From assembly GCA_030447305.1 (NCBI GenBank), contig JAUJPC010000001.1, forward strand, positions 124,001 to 188,000: 64,000 nt of DNA, in the 5' to 3' direction. The position numbers and the translations under genes were made by a program. Position 1 is the first letter of the stretch. Each line of letters begins with the position of its first letter. Source of the DNA: Actinomycetota bacterium (lineage in GTDB: Bacteria > Actinomycetota > CADDZG01 > JAHWKV01). The notes under the pieces were generated by a model, which worked only from the letters and a program-made list of their open reading frames with translations, made no database searches and had not been told where the DNA came from. Positions 44,672 through 54,120 of this stretch are shown one piece after another.

Positions 44672-46357
44672 GTGACGCCGAAAAAGGGTAAGAGCACCGG
44701 CTGCACCAAGATCGTCTTCCTGGGCGGTCTGGGTGAGATCGGCCGCAACATGACGATTTTCGAGCACGAGGGCAAAATTCTCGTGGTCGATGTCGGCCTG
44801 ATGTTCCCTACCGAGGAGATGCTGGGAGTGGACCTGGTCCTCCCGGACTTCACCTATTTGAGACAGCGCCAGGATCAGGTGGTCGGCGTGCTGCTGACGC
44901 ACGGTCACGAGGACCACATCGGCGGGCTGGCCTACCTGCTGAAAGAGATGGACCTTCCGCCGATTTACAGCGCCCGGCTCACCCTGGGGATCCTGAGCTC
45001 AAAGCTGGAGGAACACCGGGTGCTGGACAAGGCCGACCTGCGGGAGGTGGCAGCGCCGGGGACCTTGTCTCTGGGACCCTTCGACCTGCGCTTCTTCAAC
45101 ATGGTTCACTCGATTCCCGACTGCCTGGGGACCCACATCACCACGCCGGCCGGAACGATCTTCTACACCAGCGACTACAAGCTCGACCCGTATCCGATCG
45201 GCAACCGCCCGACGGATCTGGATGGCATCGGCGAGGTGGCGGCCCACGGGATCGACCTTTTGATCGGGGACTCGACCAATGCCGACCACCCAGGCCACAC
45301 GCCATCGGAACGAACGGTGGGGGAGCCCCTGCACGAAGTCATCCGAGCCGCCCACGGGCGGGTGATAGTTGCCTGTTTCGCCTCGAACATCCACCGGGTC
45401 CAGCAGGTTCTCACCGCAGCCGAGGAGGAGGGCCGGGTGGTGGCGTTCCTGGGCCGGAGCATGCTCAACAACATGCGGGTCGCACAGGAGCTTGGGTACG
45501 TGAAGGTCCCCGAGTGGATGGTCGTCCCCATCGACCAGGTCGGCCAGTACCCGGAGGACAAAGTGGTCATCGTCTCCACCGGCTCGCAGGGCGAGCCGCT
45601 ATCGGCTCTGTCGCTGATGGCCGCCCGGGAGCACAGGTGGATTCAACTTCACAAGGGGGACACGGTCGTGCTGTCCGCCACCCCGATTCCGGGCAACGAG
45701 TCCGCAGTGCGCCGGGTGATCGACGGGCTGTTCCGCATCGGAGCGAAGGTGGTCGCTCCGCCGTTGGCCAAGGTGCACGTCTCCGGTCACGCCGCCGCCG
45801 AGGACTTGAAGCACATGCTCGAGCTCATCGGTCCCAACTGGTTCGTCCCGGTCCACGGCGAGTACCACCACCTGGCGCTGCACGCCGAGCTGGCCCATCA
45901 GGTGGGCATTCCCGAGAATCACGTGATCGTGATGGAGGACGGAAACGTCCTGGAGATGACGGACGGCGTGGTGCGGCGCTCCGAGGAGCACGTGGAGGCC
46001 GGTTTCGTGTTCGTCGACGGCCTGGGAATCGGCGACGTGGGGCATGAGGTGCTTCGCGACCGGAGGGTCCTGGCCGACGAGGGAGTGGTGGTCTGCGTGG
46101 TCACAATCGATTCCTACAACGGCGAGCTGTTGGCCGGGCCCGACGTGATCTCCCGGGGATTTGTTTTCGGCGACGAGTCCTCGGAGTTCCTCGAGGAGGC
46201 CAAGAACCAGGTCCGGCAGGCGCTGTCCAACCTGGCCGAGGACGAGATCAGCGACTACTCGGCTGTTCGTCGCAAGGTCCGCAAGTCCCTGGGCAGCTTC
46301 GTCTGGAAGCGCACCGGCCGCCGGCCGATCATCCTGCCGATCGTGATGGAGGTTTAG
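44672..46357 (+). CDS. rnj: Ribonuclease J
   Basis: A 561-aa MBL/beta-CASP nuclease with 5'-3' exo- and endonuclease activity. Zinc motif LLTHGHEDHIGG, then SDYKLDPYP, DSTNADHPGHTPSE, the beta-CASP motif FASNIHRVQQVLTA and SGHAAAEDLKHML. GTG start. It is followed by a mazEF pair and then ftsK. Confidence 0.96.
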   Translation: MTPKKGKSTGCTKIVFLGGLGEIGRNMTIFEHEGKILVVDVGLMFPTEEMLGVDLVLPDFTYLRQRQDQVVGVLLTHGHEDHIGGLAYLLKEMDLPPIYSARLTLGILSSKLEEHRVLDKADLREVAAPGTLSLGPFDLRFFNMVHSIPDCLGTHITTPAGTIFYTSDYKLDPYPIGNRPTDLDGIGEVAAHGIDLLIGDSTNADHPGHTPSERTVGEPLHEVIRAAHGRVIVACFASNIHRVQQVLTAAEEEGRVVAFLGRSMLNNMRVAQELGYVKVPEWMVVPIDQVGQYPEDKVVIVSTGSQGEPLSALSLMAAREHRWIQLHKGDTVVLSATPIPGNESAVRRVIDGLFRIGAKVVAPPLAKVHVSGHAAAEDLKHMLELIGPNWFVPVHGEYHHLALHAELAHQVGIPENHVIVMEDGNVLEMTDGVVRRSEEHVEAGFVFVDGLGIGDVGHEVLRDRRVLADEGVVVCVVTIDSYNGELLAGPDVISRGFVFGDESSEFLEEAKNQVRQALSNLAEDEISDYSAVRRKVRKSLGSFVWKRTGRRPIILPIVMEV

Positions 46358-46809
46358 GGCAGCAGGAGCGGCCCGGTATGCTCGACGTATGTATCCGTTC
46401 TTCGACCCGGATGACCGGGTACTGAAGATACTTTCGGGAATCCGATAAGACCGCCAATCAATCGTCCCGTTTCCGCGGTGTTGGCAATCATGGTCATCCT
46501 TGGATCCTGGTTTTGGATCTTCTACCTTAACGTGCTAAGTCAGTTTGGGTTCTAGACCGTACCCACCGAGCGATTGCGGCGACTCTTCGGACCTGAAAAA
46601 CGAATCGCCCTGAATCCTCGGCCGGTCAACCACAGCGGGAGCCTCCACGAAAAGGGGTTTTGGCGGCGAGGGCGCCGCTCGGGCGGTCAGCTACCGGTTG
46701 ATGGACAAGTCCGATTGACAGGTATTGCGACAGGATCACGACAATATCGCGGCATGGAGGAGGAATCCAAGATGCGAAACTGCGACAATCGGGTAGCCGT
46801 ATACTCAAT
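46358..46809 (+). other. Intergenic region rnj / mazEF
   Basis: About 450 bp. No long gene is convincing. It holds TTGACA at 46715-46720 with a weak GACAAT 19 bp later, and a 21-codon leader frame near mazE (listed). No clear terminator for rnj was found. Confidence 0.4.
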
Positions 46810-46837
46810 GTGTATCCGGGCTTCGAAAGGGCAATAG
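46772..46837 (+). CDS. Possible 21-aa leader peptide overlapping mazE
   Basis: ATG with a strong Shine-Dalgarno (GGAGGAGGAA, 6 nt away) opens a frame of 21 codons ending TAG at 46835-46837. It overlaps the first 9 codons of mazE in another frame. The mazE start itself has no SD, so translation of the leader could feed mazE. Purely sequence-based. Confidence 0.35.
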   Translation: MRNCDNRVAVYSMCIRASKGQ

Positions 46838-47079
46838 TACAGACCAAGATCCAGCGTTGGGGAAACAGCCTTGGCTTGCGTATCCCGAAGTCGTTTGCTG
46901 CCGAGGCGCAGGTTGAGGCAGGGTCGACCGTTGATATCTCGGTGGAGGACGGCGCCCTGATCGTCCGATCGGTCTCGGCGCGCAAGTATGAGATTGGTGA
47001 TTTGCTCAAGGGAGTCACTTCCTCAAACCTCCATGATGAAACCGACTGGGGTGGGCCTTCAGGCGACGAGGCCTGGTAA
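46810..47079 (+). CDS. mazE: MazE-like antitoxin (AbrB/SpoVT fold)
   Basis: About 89 aa. The swapped-hairpin AbrB domain reads QTKIQRWGNSLGLRIPKSF, then VEAGSTVDISVEDGALIV; the acidic C-terminal tail (DETDWGGPSGDEAW) is the part that wraps the toxin. The GTG start has no SD. The stop overlaps the mazF ATG (TAATG). Confidence 0.88.
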   Translation: MYPGFERAIVQTKIQRWGNSLGLRIPKSFAAEAQVEAGSTVDISVEDGALIVRSVSARKYEIGDLLKGVTSSNLHDETDWGGPSGDEAW

Positions 47080-47420
47080 TGGCGCCGTACGCACCCGAGC
47101 GCGGCGACATCATCTGGCTCCACTTCACCCCCCAAGCCGGCCATGAGCAGGTAGGTCGGCGGCCGGGGCTGGTGATATCACCGGCCGACTACAACCGGAA
47201 GGTGGGCCTGGCCCTCGTCTGTCCCATCACCTCAAAGGTAAAGGGTTACCCCTTTGAGGTGGAGTTGCCCCACGGTTTGAAAACCCAAGGCGCAATACTG
47301 TGCGACCAGATCCGTAGCCTTGATTGGCGCGCGAGGCGGGCGGAACCGTTCTGTCCGGCGCCTCGAGAGGTTATTGAGGAAGCGACCGCCAAGATTCTCG
47401 CGCTCGTGGATCCGCGTTGA
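47079..47420 (+). CDS. mazF: MazF-like mRNA interferase toxin
   Basis: A 113-aa PemK/MazF endoribonuclease: RGDIIWLHFTPQAGHEQVGR, RPGLVISPADYNRKVGLALV, CPITSKVKGYPFEVEL, and CDQIRSLDWRAR with the usual Arg/Thr/Ser catalytic set. Coupled to mazE. It separates rnj from ftsK, which are often neighbours in actinobacteria. Confidence 0.92.
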   Translation: MAPYAPERGDIIWLHFTPQAGHEQVGRRPGLVISPADYNRKVGLALVCPITSKVKGYPFEVELPHGLKTQGAILCDQIRSLDWRARRAEPFCPAPREVIEEATAKILALVDPR

Positions 47421-47592
47421 GTTTGAGCCCACCGGCCGGGCCCTTTCGACACCGAAATCCGCCAACCTCGGCCCCCCATGGCCGAAGATGGGCTCCGGAC
47501 AGCACGCAGTATCGGGCGAAGGAAGCCCGTTTCCCATCCCATGGGGCGTGCGAAGGCACCCCCGGCAGATAAGCCGGCTGTACGGAGGTTGG

Positions 47593-49989
47593 ATGCCCCC
47601 CTCAAAAACAAGTAGCCGCAGCAGAGCCACCACCACCCGGAGGCCTGCAGCCAAAACCACCAGCTCCAACAGACCGGCGGCGCGGCGGCCGGCGCAAAAG
47701 GCGCCCCAGCGAGCCCGGCACCGCAAGAAGGCCGCCTCGCCGCTCGCCGGAATCTTCGGCCCGAACACCGACGGCTTCGCAGTGATCGTGCTCTTCCTGG
47801 CAATCCTGGGAGGCCTCGGCATCTACGCCGATCTGGCCGGTCCGGTGGGCCGCCGGCTCGAGTGGGCGATGCGGTGGGTCTTTGGTTCTGCATCCTACGG
47901 AGTGCCTCCCGCGCTGGCCGTGGTGGCCGTCACGATGATGAACAAGCGCAACTCGGGCGAAGCGGGAAGGATCGCCACCGGGGCGTTCATGACACTGGCC
48001 GGCGTGGCGGCCTGGGTGCACATGCTTTTTGCCAACGACTCCGGCGGTTTGCACCTGGACGAGTTTCCGTCCATCGGGGGCGGTGTCGGCGCGCTGATCG
48101 CCTGGCCGGCCGAGACTCTGCTGTCCGTGTGGGGAGCAGCGCTGTTGATCGTGATGATCGTTCTCCTGGGATTGCTCGTGTTGACCAAGACTCCGGCTTC
48201 ACGTGTGATCTCAGCGGTTCAGGCGCTCATGACGGGGCTGGCCAGGGGCGCCGCCCATATGGGCCGCTCGGTCAACGACGCGACCAAGCGCCGGACAGAA
48301 AAGATGAGCTCGGAGCTGGGTCCCCAGGCCCCTGCTCTGCCGCACCAGGAATCCGAGCCCCATCCGGCCGTCCCACAGGAGCCGGCGGCGAAGCCGGTTC
48401 GGGCCGAGCCGGCGTCGCTGTTCCATGCGTCCGAAGAGCCGGAGGGGATCCCGTTCGAAGATCATTCTCCCGTCTTGTCCGACCCGGATCCCGAGGGGTA
48501 CAAAGTTCCGCCGATCACCATGCTGGCCGTCGGGGAGACCGCCGAGGTGTCCAGACGAATGATCGATGACACCGTCGCGGCCCTGGAGCACACGCTGCAG
48601 CAGTTTGAGGTTGACGCCCGGGTGACCGGCTACACCGCCGGGCCGACGGTGACCCGCTATGAGATCGAGCTCGGCCCCGCCGTGAAGGTCAACCGCGTCG
48701 TGAGCCTGGAGAAGGAGATCCGGTACGCTCTCGCTGCCGGAGACCTGCGGATCCTGGCGCCGATTCCCGGCCGCTCGGCCATCGGCATCGAGGTTCCGAA
48801 CAAGGACCGGGTGGCGGTCACGCTCGGGGACGTAATGCGGAGCCCGCAGGCACGCACCTCGGAGCACCCGCTGACCGTCGGCCTGGGCAAGGACATCGCC
48901 GGCGTCTCGATGGTGGTGAACCTGGCCGACATGCCCCACCTTCTCATCGCAGGAGCGACCGGAGCCGGAAAGTCCACGTGCATCAATGCGGTGCTCTGCT
49001 CGGTTCTGCTCCGGGCGCGGCCCGATCAGGTCCGGCTCCTGCTCATCGACCCCAAGATGGTGGAGCTCAGCAACTACAACGGCGTGCCGCACCTGTTGAC
49101 TCCGGTGGTCACCAACCCCAAGAAGGCCTCGGAGGCACTCGGATGGGTGGCCAGGGAGATGGACGCCCGGTACGAGGTGCTCGCTTCGGTGGGCTACCGG
49201 CACTCCGACATGTACAACGCCGCGGTGAGGGCCGGCAACCTTCCGCCGTTCGAGGACGGTACCCCCCGCACGACTTTTCCCTACTACCTGGTGGTGGTCG
49301 ACGAGCTGGCGGACCTCATGATGGTCGCTCCCCGGGAGGTGGAGGACCACATCTGCCGGATCGCCCAGAAGGCGAGGGCGGTGGGAATCCACCTGATCGT
49401 AGCCACCCAGCGGCCGTCGGTCGACGTGGTCACCGGCGTCATCAAGGCCAACATCCCGTCCCGTATGGCATTCGCAACCGCCAGCATGCAGGATAGCCGG
49501 GTCATCCTCGACGAAGGGGGAGCGGAGCGCCTGATCGGCAAGGGCGACATGCTCTACAAACATGCGTCCGCACCCCGGGCGGTCCGGTTGCAGGGAGCCT
49601 ACATCTCCGAGAAGGAGACGGCCGGCCTGGTGGGATGGTGCCGCAGGCAGCGCAACGTCAACTATGTCGAGGGCATCGTCAGCTCCGGAACCGAGACCAA
49701 GGGCTCGGGCCTGAGGACCGGCGCCGAGGACGATGATCAAGATCTCATCGCCATGGCGACCGAGCTGATCGTCCGGTCGCAGCTCGGCTCCACCTCAATG
49801 CTTCAGCGCAAGCTGAAGGTCGGGTTCGCCCGGGCGGGGAGGATCATGGATATGCTTGAGGAGCGCGGGGTCGTGGGCCCGTCACAGGGATCAAAGCCGC
49901 GCGATGTCCTGATGACACTCGAGGAGCTGAGTGAGGTGGACGGGAGTGCTGATCAGCCAGGGGAGCCGGAAGGCGCTCTGCAGCCCTGA
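47593..49989 (+). CDS. ftsK: DNA translocase FtsK/SpoIIIE
   Basis: A 798-aa protein. Basic Thr/Arg/Lys-rich N-terminus, four or five TM helices between about residues 55 and 205, a short linker, then the motor: Walker A IAGATGAGKSTCIN, Walker B YLVVVDELADLMM and ATQRPSVDVVTGVIKANIPS. The gamma winged helix is at the C-terminus (STSMLQRKLKVGFARAGRIM). ATG 47593 has GGAGG. It clears chromosomes from the division septum. Confidence 0.95.
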   Translation: MPPSKTSSRSRATTTRRPAAKTTSSNRPAARRPAQKAPQRARHRKKAASPLAGIFGPNTDGFAVIVLFLAILGGLGIYADLAGPVGRRLEWAMRWVFGSASYGVPPALAVVAVTMMNKRNSGEAGRIATGAFMTLAGVAAWVHMLFANDSGGLHLDEFPSIGGGVGALIAWPAETLLSVWGAALLIVMIVLLGLLVLTKTPASRVISAVQALMTGLARGAAHMGRSVNDATKRRTEKMSSELGPQAPALPHQESEPHPAVPQEPAAKPVRAEPASLFHASEEPEGIPFEDHSPVLSDPDPEGYKVPPITMLAVGETAEVSRRMIDDTVAALEHTLQQFEVDARVTGYTAGPTVTRYEIELGPAVKVNRVVSLEKEIRYALAAGDLRILAPIPGRSAIGIEVPNKDRVAVTLGDVMRSPQARTSEHPLTVGLGKDIAGVSMVVNLADMPHLLIAGATGAGKSTCINAVLCSVLLRARPDQVRLLLIDPKMVELSNYNGVPHLLTPVVTNPKKASEALGWVAREMDARYEVLASVGYRHSDMYNAAVRAGNLPPFEDGTPRTTFPYYLVVVDELADLMMVAPREVEDHICRIAQKARAVGIHLIVATQRPSVDVVTGVIKANIPSRMAFATASMQDSRVILDEGGAERLIGKGDMLYKHASAPRAVRLQGAYISEKETAGLVGWCRRQRNVNYVEGIVSSGTETKGSGLRTGAEDDDQDLIAMATELIVRSQLGSTSMLQRKLKVGFARAGRIMDMLEERGVVGPSQGSKPRDVLMTLEELSEVDGSADQPGEPEGALQP

Positions 49990-50025
49990 CCCGGTATTAG
50001 GGACGGGGAGCACGACCCCGCAGCT

Positions 50026-52089
50026 CTAGTTTTCGGACTGCAGCGAGGTGATGCGAATCGGCTGCGGCGGGCCCGGCGGCTCCCTCGGTTCAAAGATATC
50101 CACCGGTTCGTCGATGAAGGGGTCGGCTTCGGCAGGCTTAGGCTCGGGGGGAGAGGGCGCAACGTTCAGTGCATCAAACTGCGCTACCCGGGCTCTGTAC
50201 CGGGGGTCCTCCATTCCATAGAGGGTTTCGGTGATCCTCACCGACCTCTCCATCCGGATCTTTGCGCCGGTGTGGTCGCCGACCACCTGCAACAGGGAGG
50301 CCAGGCTTGCCAGCCGGGCTGCGACCTTGGGATGCTCGGCCCCGTAGGACGACTCCTCGATTGCCAGAGCCCGCTCGATAAGGGGCCGGGCGGCGAACGG
50401 GTCTCCCAGGTCCCGAAGCACGCTGGCCAGGTTGGCCATCCGGGTGGCGACCTTGGGGTTGTCCGATCCCAGGGTCGCCTGCGTGATCGCCAGAGCTCTT
50501 TCAAGGCACGTCTTTGCGCCGAACAGGTCCCGCTGAGCCCGCAGAACGCTCCCCAGATTGTTCAGCCGCGTCGCAACTCGAGGATGGTCGGCCCCGTAGG
50601 CCTTCTGGTCGATGGCCAGTGCCCGCTCCAACGCTTTCTTGGCAGCCGCCAGGTCGCCCTGAGCCCTGAGCACCCCCGCCAGGCTGTTCAGATCCGTGCT
50701 GAGCGTCGGATGATTGCCGCCCAGGGCCTGCTCGTGAATCTCCAGAGCGCGCGACAGGCAGCTCCTGGCTCCTTCCAGCTCCCCGAGCTCGTGCAGCACG
50801 CCTCCCAGATCGCTCAGGTCGTGCGCAAGAGCCGGATCATCTGCTCCCAATATCGACTCGTTGATCCGGATGGCCCTCTCCAGCGCCTGCCTGGCCCCGT
50901 GGAGGTCCCCCATGTCACGCAGGACACCGCCGAGGCCGCTCAGGTCTGACCCCACCGACCGGGCATCGGGTCCGTGGGCCGCTTCGTCGGCCGCCAAGGC
51001 CTTCTCGAACAGATCACGGGCTCCGGAGAGGTCGCCCAGGTCCCCCAGCAGCCGGCCCTGATTGTTGAGATCCTCACCGCTGGCGGCGGGAACAGACTCC
51101 GATGGAGCTTCGGAGTCCGCCGTTGGAAACAGCTCCTCGATTCCGTCGTCCGGCAGGTCCTCCTCATCTTCGGTTGACCCGACTGGCTGCAGTAGGTCCT
51201 CGTCTGCGGGGTCGTCCGGTTCGGAGCTTGAAGGCTGAGGGTGGAAGAACAGGTCATCAAGATCGTCCGAGGTCACGTTGTCCTCACTAGGCGCCGGTGG
51301 CTCCTCGGACGGCTGCTCGGCCCCCCACGCATCGGCCGGTTCGGTCAGCACGTTGAACGGCTGAGTTTCCACCATTGAGATCACCGCAGCAGCCGCCGGC
51401 TCCTCGGGCCTGGCGGTTTCTTGCGGTTCCGGTGCCCGCGGCGCCGGTGCCGCGGGAGCCTGCTGCGCCGGTGCCGCGGCCGCCAGGTTGAGGGTCTGGG
51501 AGGGCAGTCCGGCTATCACGCTGTTGGCGTAGGAAGCTGCCGGTTTCCATCGCCCGGGCTCCGGTTTGTGCTGGACTGCGGAGAGGTCGGAGGGCGTAAG
51601 ACCCAGGCCGGCCAGCACCTGCCTCAAGGTTGGGTGGGCCGGCTCGGAGTTTTGTGCTGCAAGAGCGGACTCCAGCAGCGAGGGGTCTACGGAAACCTCA
51701 CGGAGCTCGGTGAGCACCCGGTAGAGGTTCCCGAGGTCCGCCGCCGATCGGGGATGGGAGGGCCCGTACAGGGCGTCGTCGATGGCGATGGCGCGCTTGT
51801 AGTACGCCTTGGCGGCTTCGAAGTCGCCCAAGTGCTCCATGGCGCCGCCGAGGTTGGTTAGGTCGGTGGCCACTTCGGGATGCTCAGGCCCGAGAATGCC
51901 CTCGTGGATGGCGAGCGCGCGCTCGAAGGTCGCTCGGGCTTCATGCAGCCGGCCGAGCCCCTGCAGGACCAGCCCGAGCTTATTCAGGTCGGTGGCGACC
52001 TGCTGGGAATAGGGGCCGTAGGTGACTTCGTCTATGGCGAGACTTTGCTCGAGGGCGCCGATCACCACGGTGTCGAAGTTGCTCATCAT
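50026..52089 (-). CDS. TPR-repeat protein (kinesin-light-chain type)
   Basis: About 687 aa. Three N-terminal TPR units (residues about 10-125, GLVLQGLGRLHEARATFERA) precede a Pro/Ala/Glu-rich disordered linker (about 180-340). A C-terminal block of about eight 42-residue repeats follows, with patterns such as LGGVLRDMGDLHGARQALER and ALAIDQKAYGADHPRVATRL. The end is Pro-rich. No enzymatic domain or TM. It starts divergently from the RodZ-like gene. Probably a scaffold; partner unknown. Confidence 0.8.
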   Translation of the reverse strand: MMSNFDTVVIGALEQSLAIDEVTYGPYSQQVATDLNKLGLVLQGLGRLHEARATFERALAIHEGILGPEHPEVATDLTNLGGAMEHLGDFEAAKAYYKRAIAIDDALYGPSHPRSAADLGNLYRVLTELREVSVDPSLLESALAAQNSEPAHPTLRQVLAGLGLTPSDLSAVQHKPEPGRWKPAASYANSVIAGLPSQTLNLAAAAPAQQAPAAPAPRAPEPQETARPEEPAAAAVISMVETQPFNVLTEPADAWGAEQPSEEPPAPSEDNVTSDDLDDLFFHPQPSSSEPDDPADEDLLQPVGSTEDEEDLPDDGIEELFPTADSEAPSESVPAASGEDLNNQGRLLGDLGDLSGARDLFEKALAADEAAHGPDARSVGSDLSGLGGVLRDMGDLHGARQALERAIRINESILGADDPALAHDLSDLGGVLHELGELEGARSCLSRALEIHEQALGGNHPTLSTDLNSLAGVLRAQGDLAAAKKALERALAIDQKAYGADHPRVATRLNNLGSVLRAQRDLFGAKTCLERALAITQATLGSDNPKVATRMANLASVLRDLGDPFAARPLIERALAIEESSYGAEHPKVAARLASLASLLQVVGDHTGAKIRMERSVRITETLYGMEDPRYRARVAQFDALNVAPSPPEPKPAEADPFIDEPVDIFEPREPPGPPQPIRITSLQSEN

Positions 52090-52257
52090 GTCGAGTAGAC
52101 CACGGAAATGGCTCTTGCCGCTACCCTGGCAACGCTCGTTGCCAGGCGTCACGCCGCCCGCAGACCCGCTCCGCATCGCCTCGGCGGCTATTTGAGTCCT
52201 ATAATCGCGGTTACAAGTGTGCTCCGGCGAGCACTGAGCCCAATTTCCTGGGGACGA

Positions 52258-53022
52258 ATGAGTCAGCACACCATCGGTCAGTTGCTGAATGATTCGAGAG
52301 AAGCCAGTCGGGCTTCATTGTATCAAGCGTCGCAGGATACGAAGATTCGGGTCGACTTCCTGGAAGCCATGGAAAACGACGACTTCGAGTTCGTGTCCGG
52401 CGGCCTTTACGTGCGCGGGATGCTTCGTTCCTACGTCCGCTGGCTCGGGCTGCCGGAGGACCGGGTTCTGGCTGAGTTCGACCGGCTTTACAACGTCAAG
52501 GCCCAGACTCCGCTCACCGAGATGATAAACAAGCCCACCGACGTCGGGCCGAAGCCGCGCAAGCCGCAGTGGCTCATTGCTGCGGTGTCGGCTGCCTGCC
52601 TGCTGCTGATCTTCTCCCTGGTCGGCCTGATGAACCCCTCGACCAACGTTGCGACTCCGCCGGCGAGCCCCGAGGACGAGCAGGAGACGCAAACGGCGGC
52701 GCAGCCTCCGGCGTCACCGGACACCATTGCTCAAGCGCCTGCAGCTCCGGCGGAGGGGGTGAACTTAACCGTCACCGTGGTGGGGGATAAGTCGTGGATG
52801 GAGGCGCATGCCGACGGCACCGAGCCTCCGGTTTTCACCGGAACCAAGTTCTCCGGTGAGGTCCTGACCTTGACGGCTGATGAGAGTCTGAAGATCGTCA
52901 TCGGAAATGCGGGAGCGGTACGGGTCAACGTAAACGGCCGGGACCTCGGTCCGCCGGGCCAGAACGGAGCCGTCGGCACGTTCGTCTTCACGCCCGAGTC
53001 AACGAACTTCGTCGGGGGTTAA
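52258..53022 (+). CDS. RodZ-like helix-turn-helix membrane protein (DUF4115)
   Basis: A 254-aa protein. The N-terminal HTH (about 5-70) reads TIGQLLNDSREASRASLYQA and DFEFVSGGLYVRGMLRSYVR, typical of RodZ. A TM helix lies at about 104-122 (LIAAVSAACLLLIFSLVGLM), then a Pro/Ala linker, then the C-terminal DUF4115 beta domain (VTVVGDKSWMEAHADG, LTLTADESLKIVIGNAGAV). In rods RodZ links MreB to the wall machinery; no mre genes are in this window. A TATAAT (52200-52205) precedes it. Confidence 0.85.
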   Translation: MSQHTIGQLLNDSREASRASLYQASQDTKIRVDFLEAMENDDFEFVSGGLYVRGMLRSYVRWLGLPEDRVLAEFDRLYNVKAQTPLTEMINKPTDVGPKPRKPQWLIAAVSAACLLLIFSLVGLMNPSTNVATPPASPEDEQETQTAAQPPASPDTIAQAPAAPAEGVNLTVTVVGDKSWMEAHADGTEPPVFTGTKFSGEVLTLTADESLKIVIGNAGAVRVNVNGRDLGPPGQNGAVGTFVFTPESTNFVGG

Positions 53023-53119
53023 GACCGCTGCGGTGAAAAAAACGGGGCCTTCTGCCAAACTTATCCTTCAGGCGTACCGGTTTCCGACCGATTAAGAGGA
53101 ATCCGGACGAGGGGGTACT

Positions 53120-53629
53120 TTGAGCACTGCCGAACCGCTTTCCAAGCCGATGACCGTGGCCGTCGGCTACCGATTCTCTTTGAGGGCATTCATCAAGGCG
53201 ACACATGCTGCATGGAGATCCCAAACGATCTTTCAGGCACTGGCCGCCATGCTGGTCCTGCTTGTACTCTCGTCGCTGTTTGTGGTCGGCTTGGGAGCCA
53301 GGCTCCAGGACCAGTTCCCGGTGCTGCTCTACGCGTTGGTGGCTGTGGCGTTCTACTACGTGTATCCCACGATCGCTTTCGCCAGAGACCCGCGGCACCG
53401 CATGGCGCAGTTCTTCGAGTTCACCAAGGATGCCTTGCGGTACCGCCGCGGTGACACCGAGGCGACGCTGCCTTGGTCGGCTCTGAAGGCAGCGGTGGAG
53501 AGCAACGATTTCTATGTGCTGGATCTGCCGCAAAGACAGAAGGTGGCGGTGCCTAAATCCGCTTTTGCGCCCGGGGAGGAGCAGCGTTTCCGCCTCCTGG
53601 CCGCAACTCAAGGAGTCCAGATCCACTAA
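53120..53629 (+). CDS. YcxB-like membrane protein
   Basis: A 169-aa protein with two hydrophobic helices (ALAAMLVLLVLSSLFVVGLG and FPVLLYALVAVAFYYVYPTI) followed by a YcxB-type soluble part (YRRGDTEATLPWSALKAAVE, DFYVLDLPQRQKVAVPKSAF). TTG start after GAGGGGG. Function unknown. A strong terminator follows 23 bp downstream. Confidence 0.72.
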   Translation: MSTAEPLSKPMTVAVGYRFSLRAFIKATHAAWRSQTIFQALAAMLVLLVLSSLFVVGLGARLQDQFPVLLYALVAVAFYYVYPTIAFARDPRHRMAQFFEFTKDALRYRRGDTEATLPWSALKAAVESNDFYVLDLPQRQKVAVPKSAFAPGEEQRFRLLAATQGVQIH

Positions 53630-53652
53630 GTAACACCTCTATTGAAAAAAGG

Positions 53653-53678
53653 GGGCCTCCGTTTCGGAGGCCTTTTTT
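53653..53678 (+). terminator. Rho-independent terminator (bidirectional)
   Basis: GGGCCTCCG, loop TTT, CGGAGGCC, followed by TTTTTT; preceded by AAAAAA, so it can work for the YcxB gene (plus) and for the TipAS fragment (minus). Confidence 0.9.
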
Positions 53679-53707
53679 CGCCGGGGGCCCCTGTGTGCTT
53701 TGGGAAC

Positions 53708-53947
53708 TTACTTGCCGGCTCGTGCCGCGTTTGCGGCAAAGACGTCCCTGCTGTACCCCGCCAGCCCTGGCGCTATGGCGTCGTAGTGAGCCTTGAACCG
53801 GGGGTCCTCCACGTACATCCGTCCCAGCCCCCGATGGATTTCATAGCTGCAGTCGTAGAACCACTTCGTGATGTGAGCTCGGTGCTCTTGAGCGAGATCC
53901 ATGGCCTCGGGAGCATCGGCCGGAAGGCCGTTGTTCATAGCCTCCAC
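53708..53947 (-). pseudogene. Fragment of a TipAS (MerR/TipA-type) antibiotic-recognition domain
   Basis: 79 aa that match only the C-terminal part of TipAS: AHITKWFYDCSYEIHRGLGR, then MYVEDPRFKAHYDAIAPGLA. An in-frame stop (TAA) lies 27 codons upstream of the GTG start, and no MerR DNA-binding domain is present. In-frame sequence before the start (GADLERRFVEAMNNG) still looks like TipAS, so the gene is a truncated remnant rather than a new small protein. It could still be translated. Confidence 0.6.
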
Positions 53948-54120
53948 AAACCTGCGCTCCAGGTCGGCGCCTTCCTCGGACCCTTTCAGAGTAGACCCTT
54001 ACGCTACGTCAGGGTCAAGCGCCCAAGGGATGGATTCTTGTTTGGAAAGCTAGAGGGTCGGTAATCACCCTCACCAGACGCTACAGGAGTACGGATGAAC
54101 GGGATCACAGGAGGAACGGG

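Noticed and set aside
46389-46448. A 19-codon frame MYPFFDPDDRVLKILSGIR after rnj
   Set aside because: No ribosome-binding site and too short to judge.
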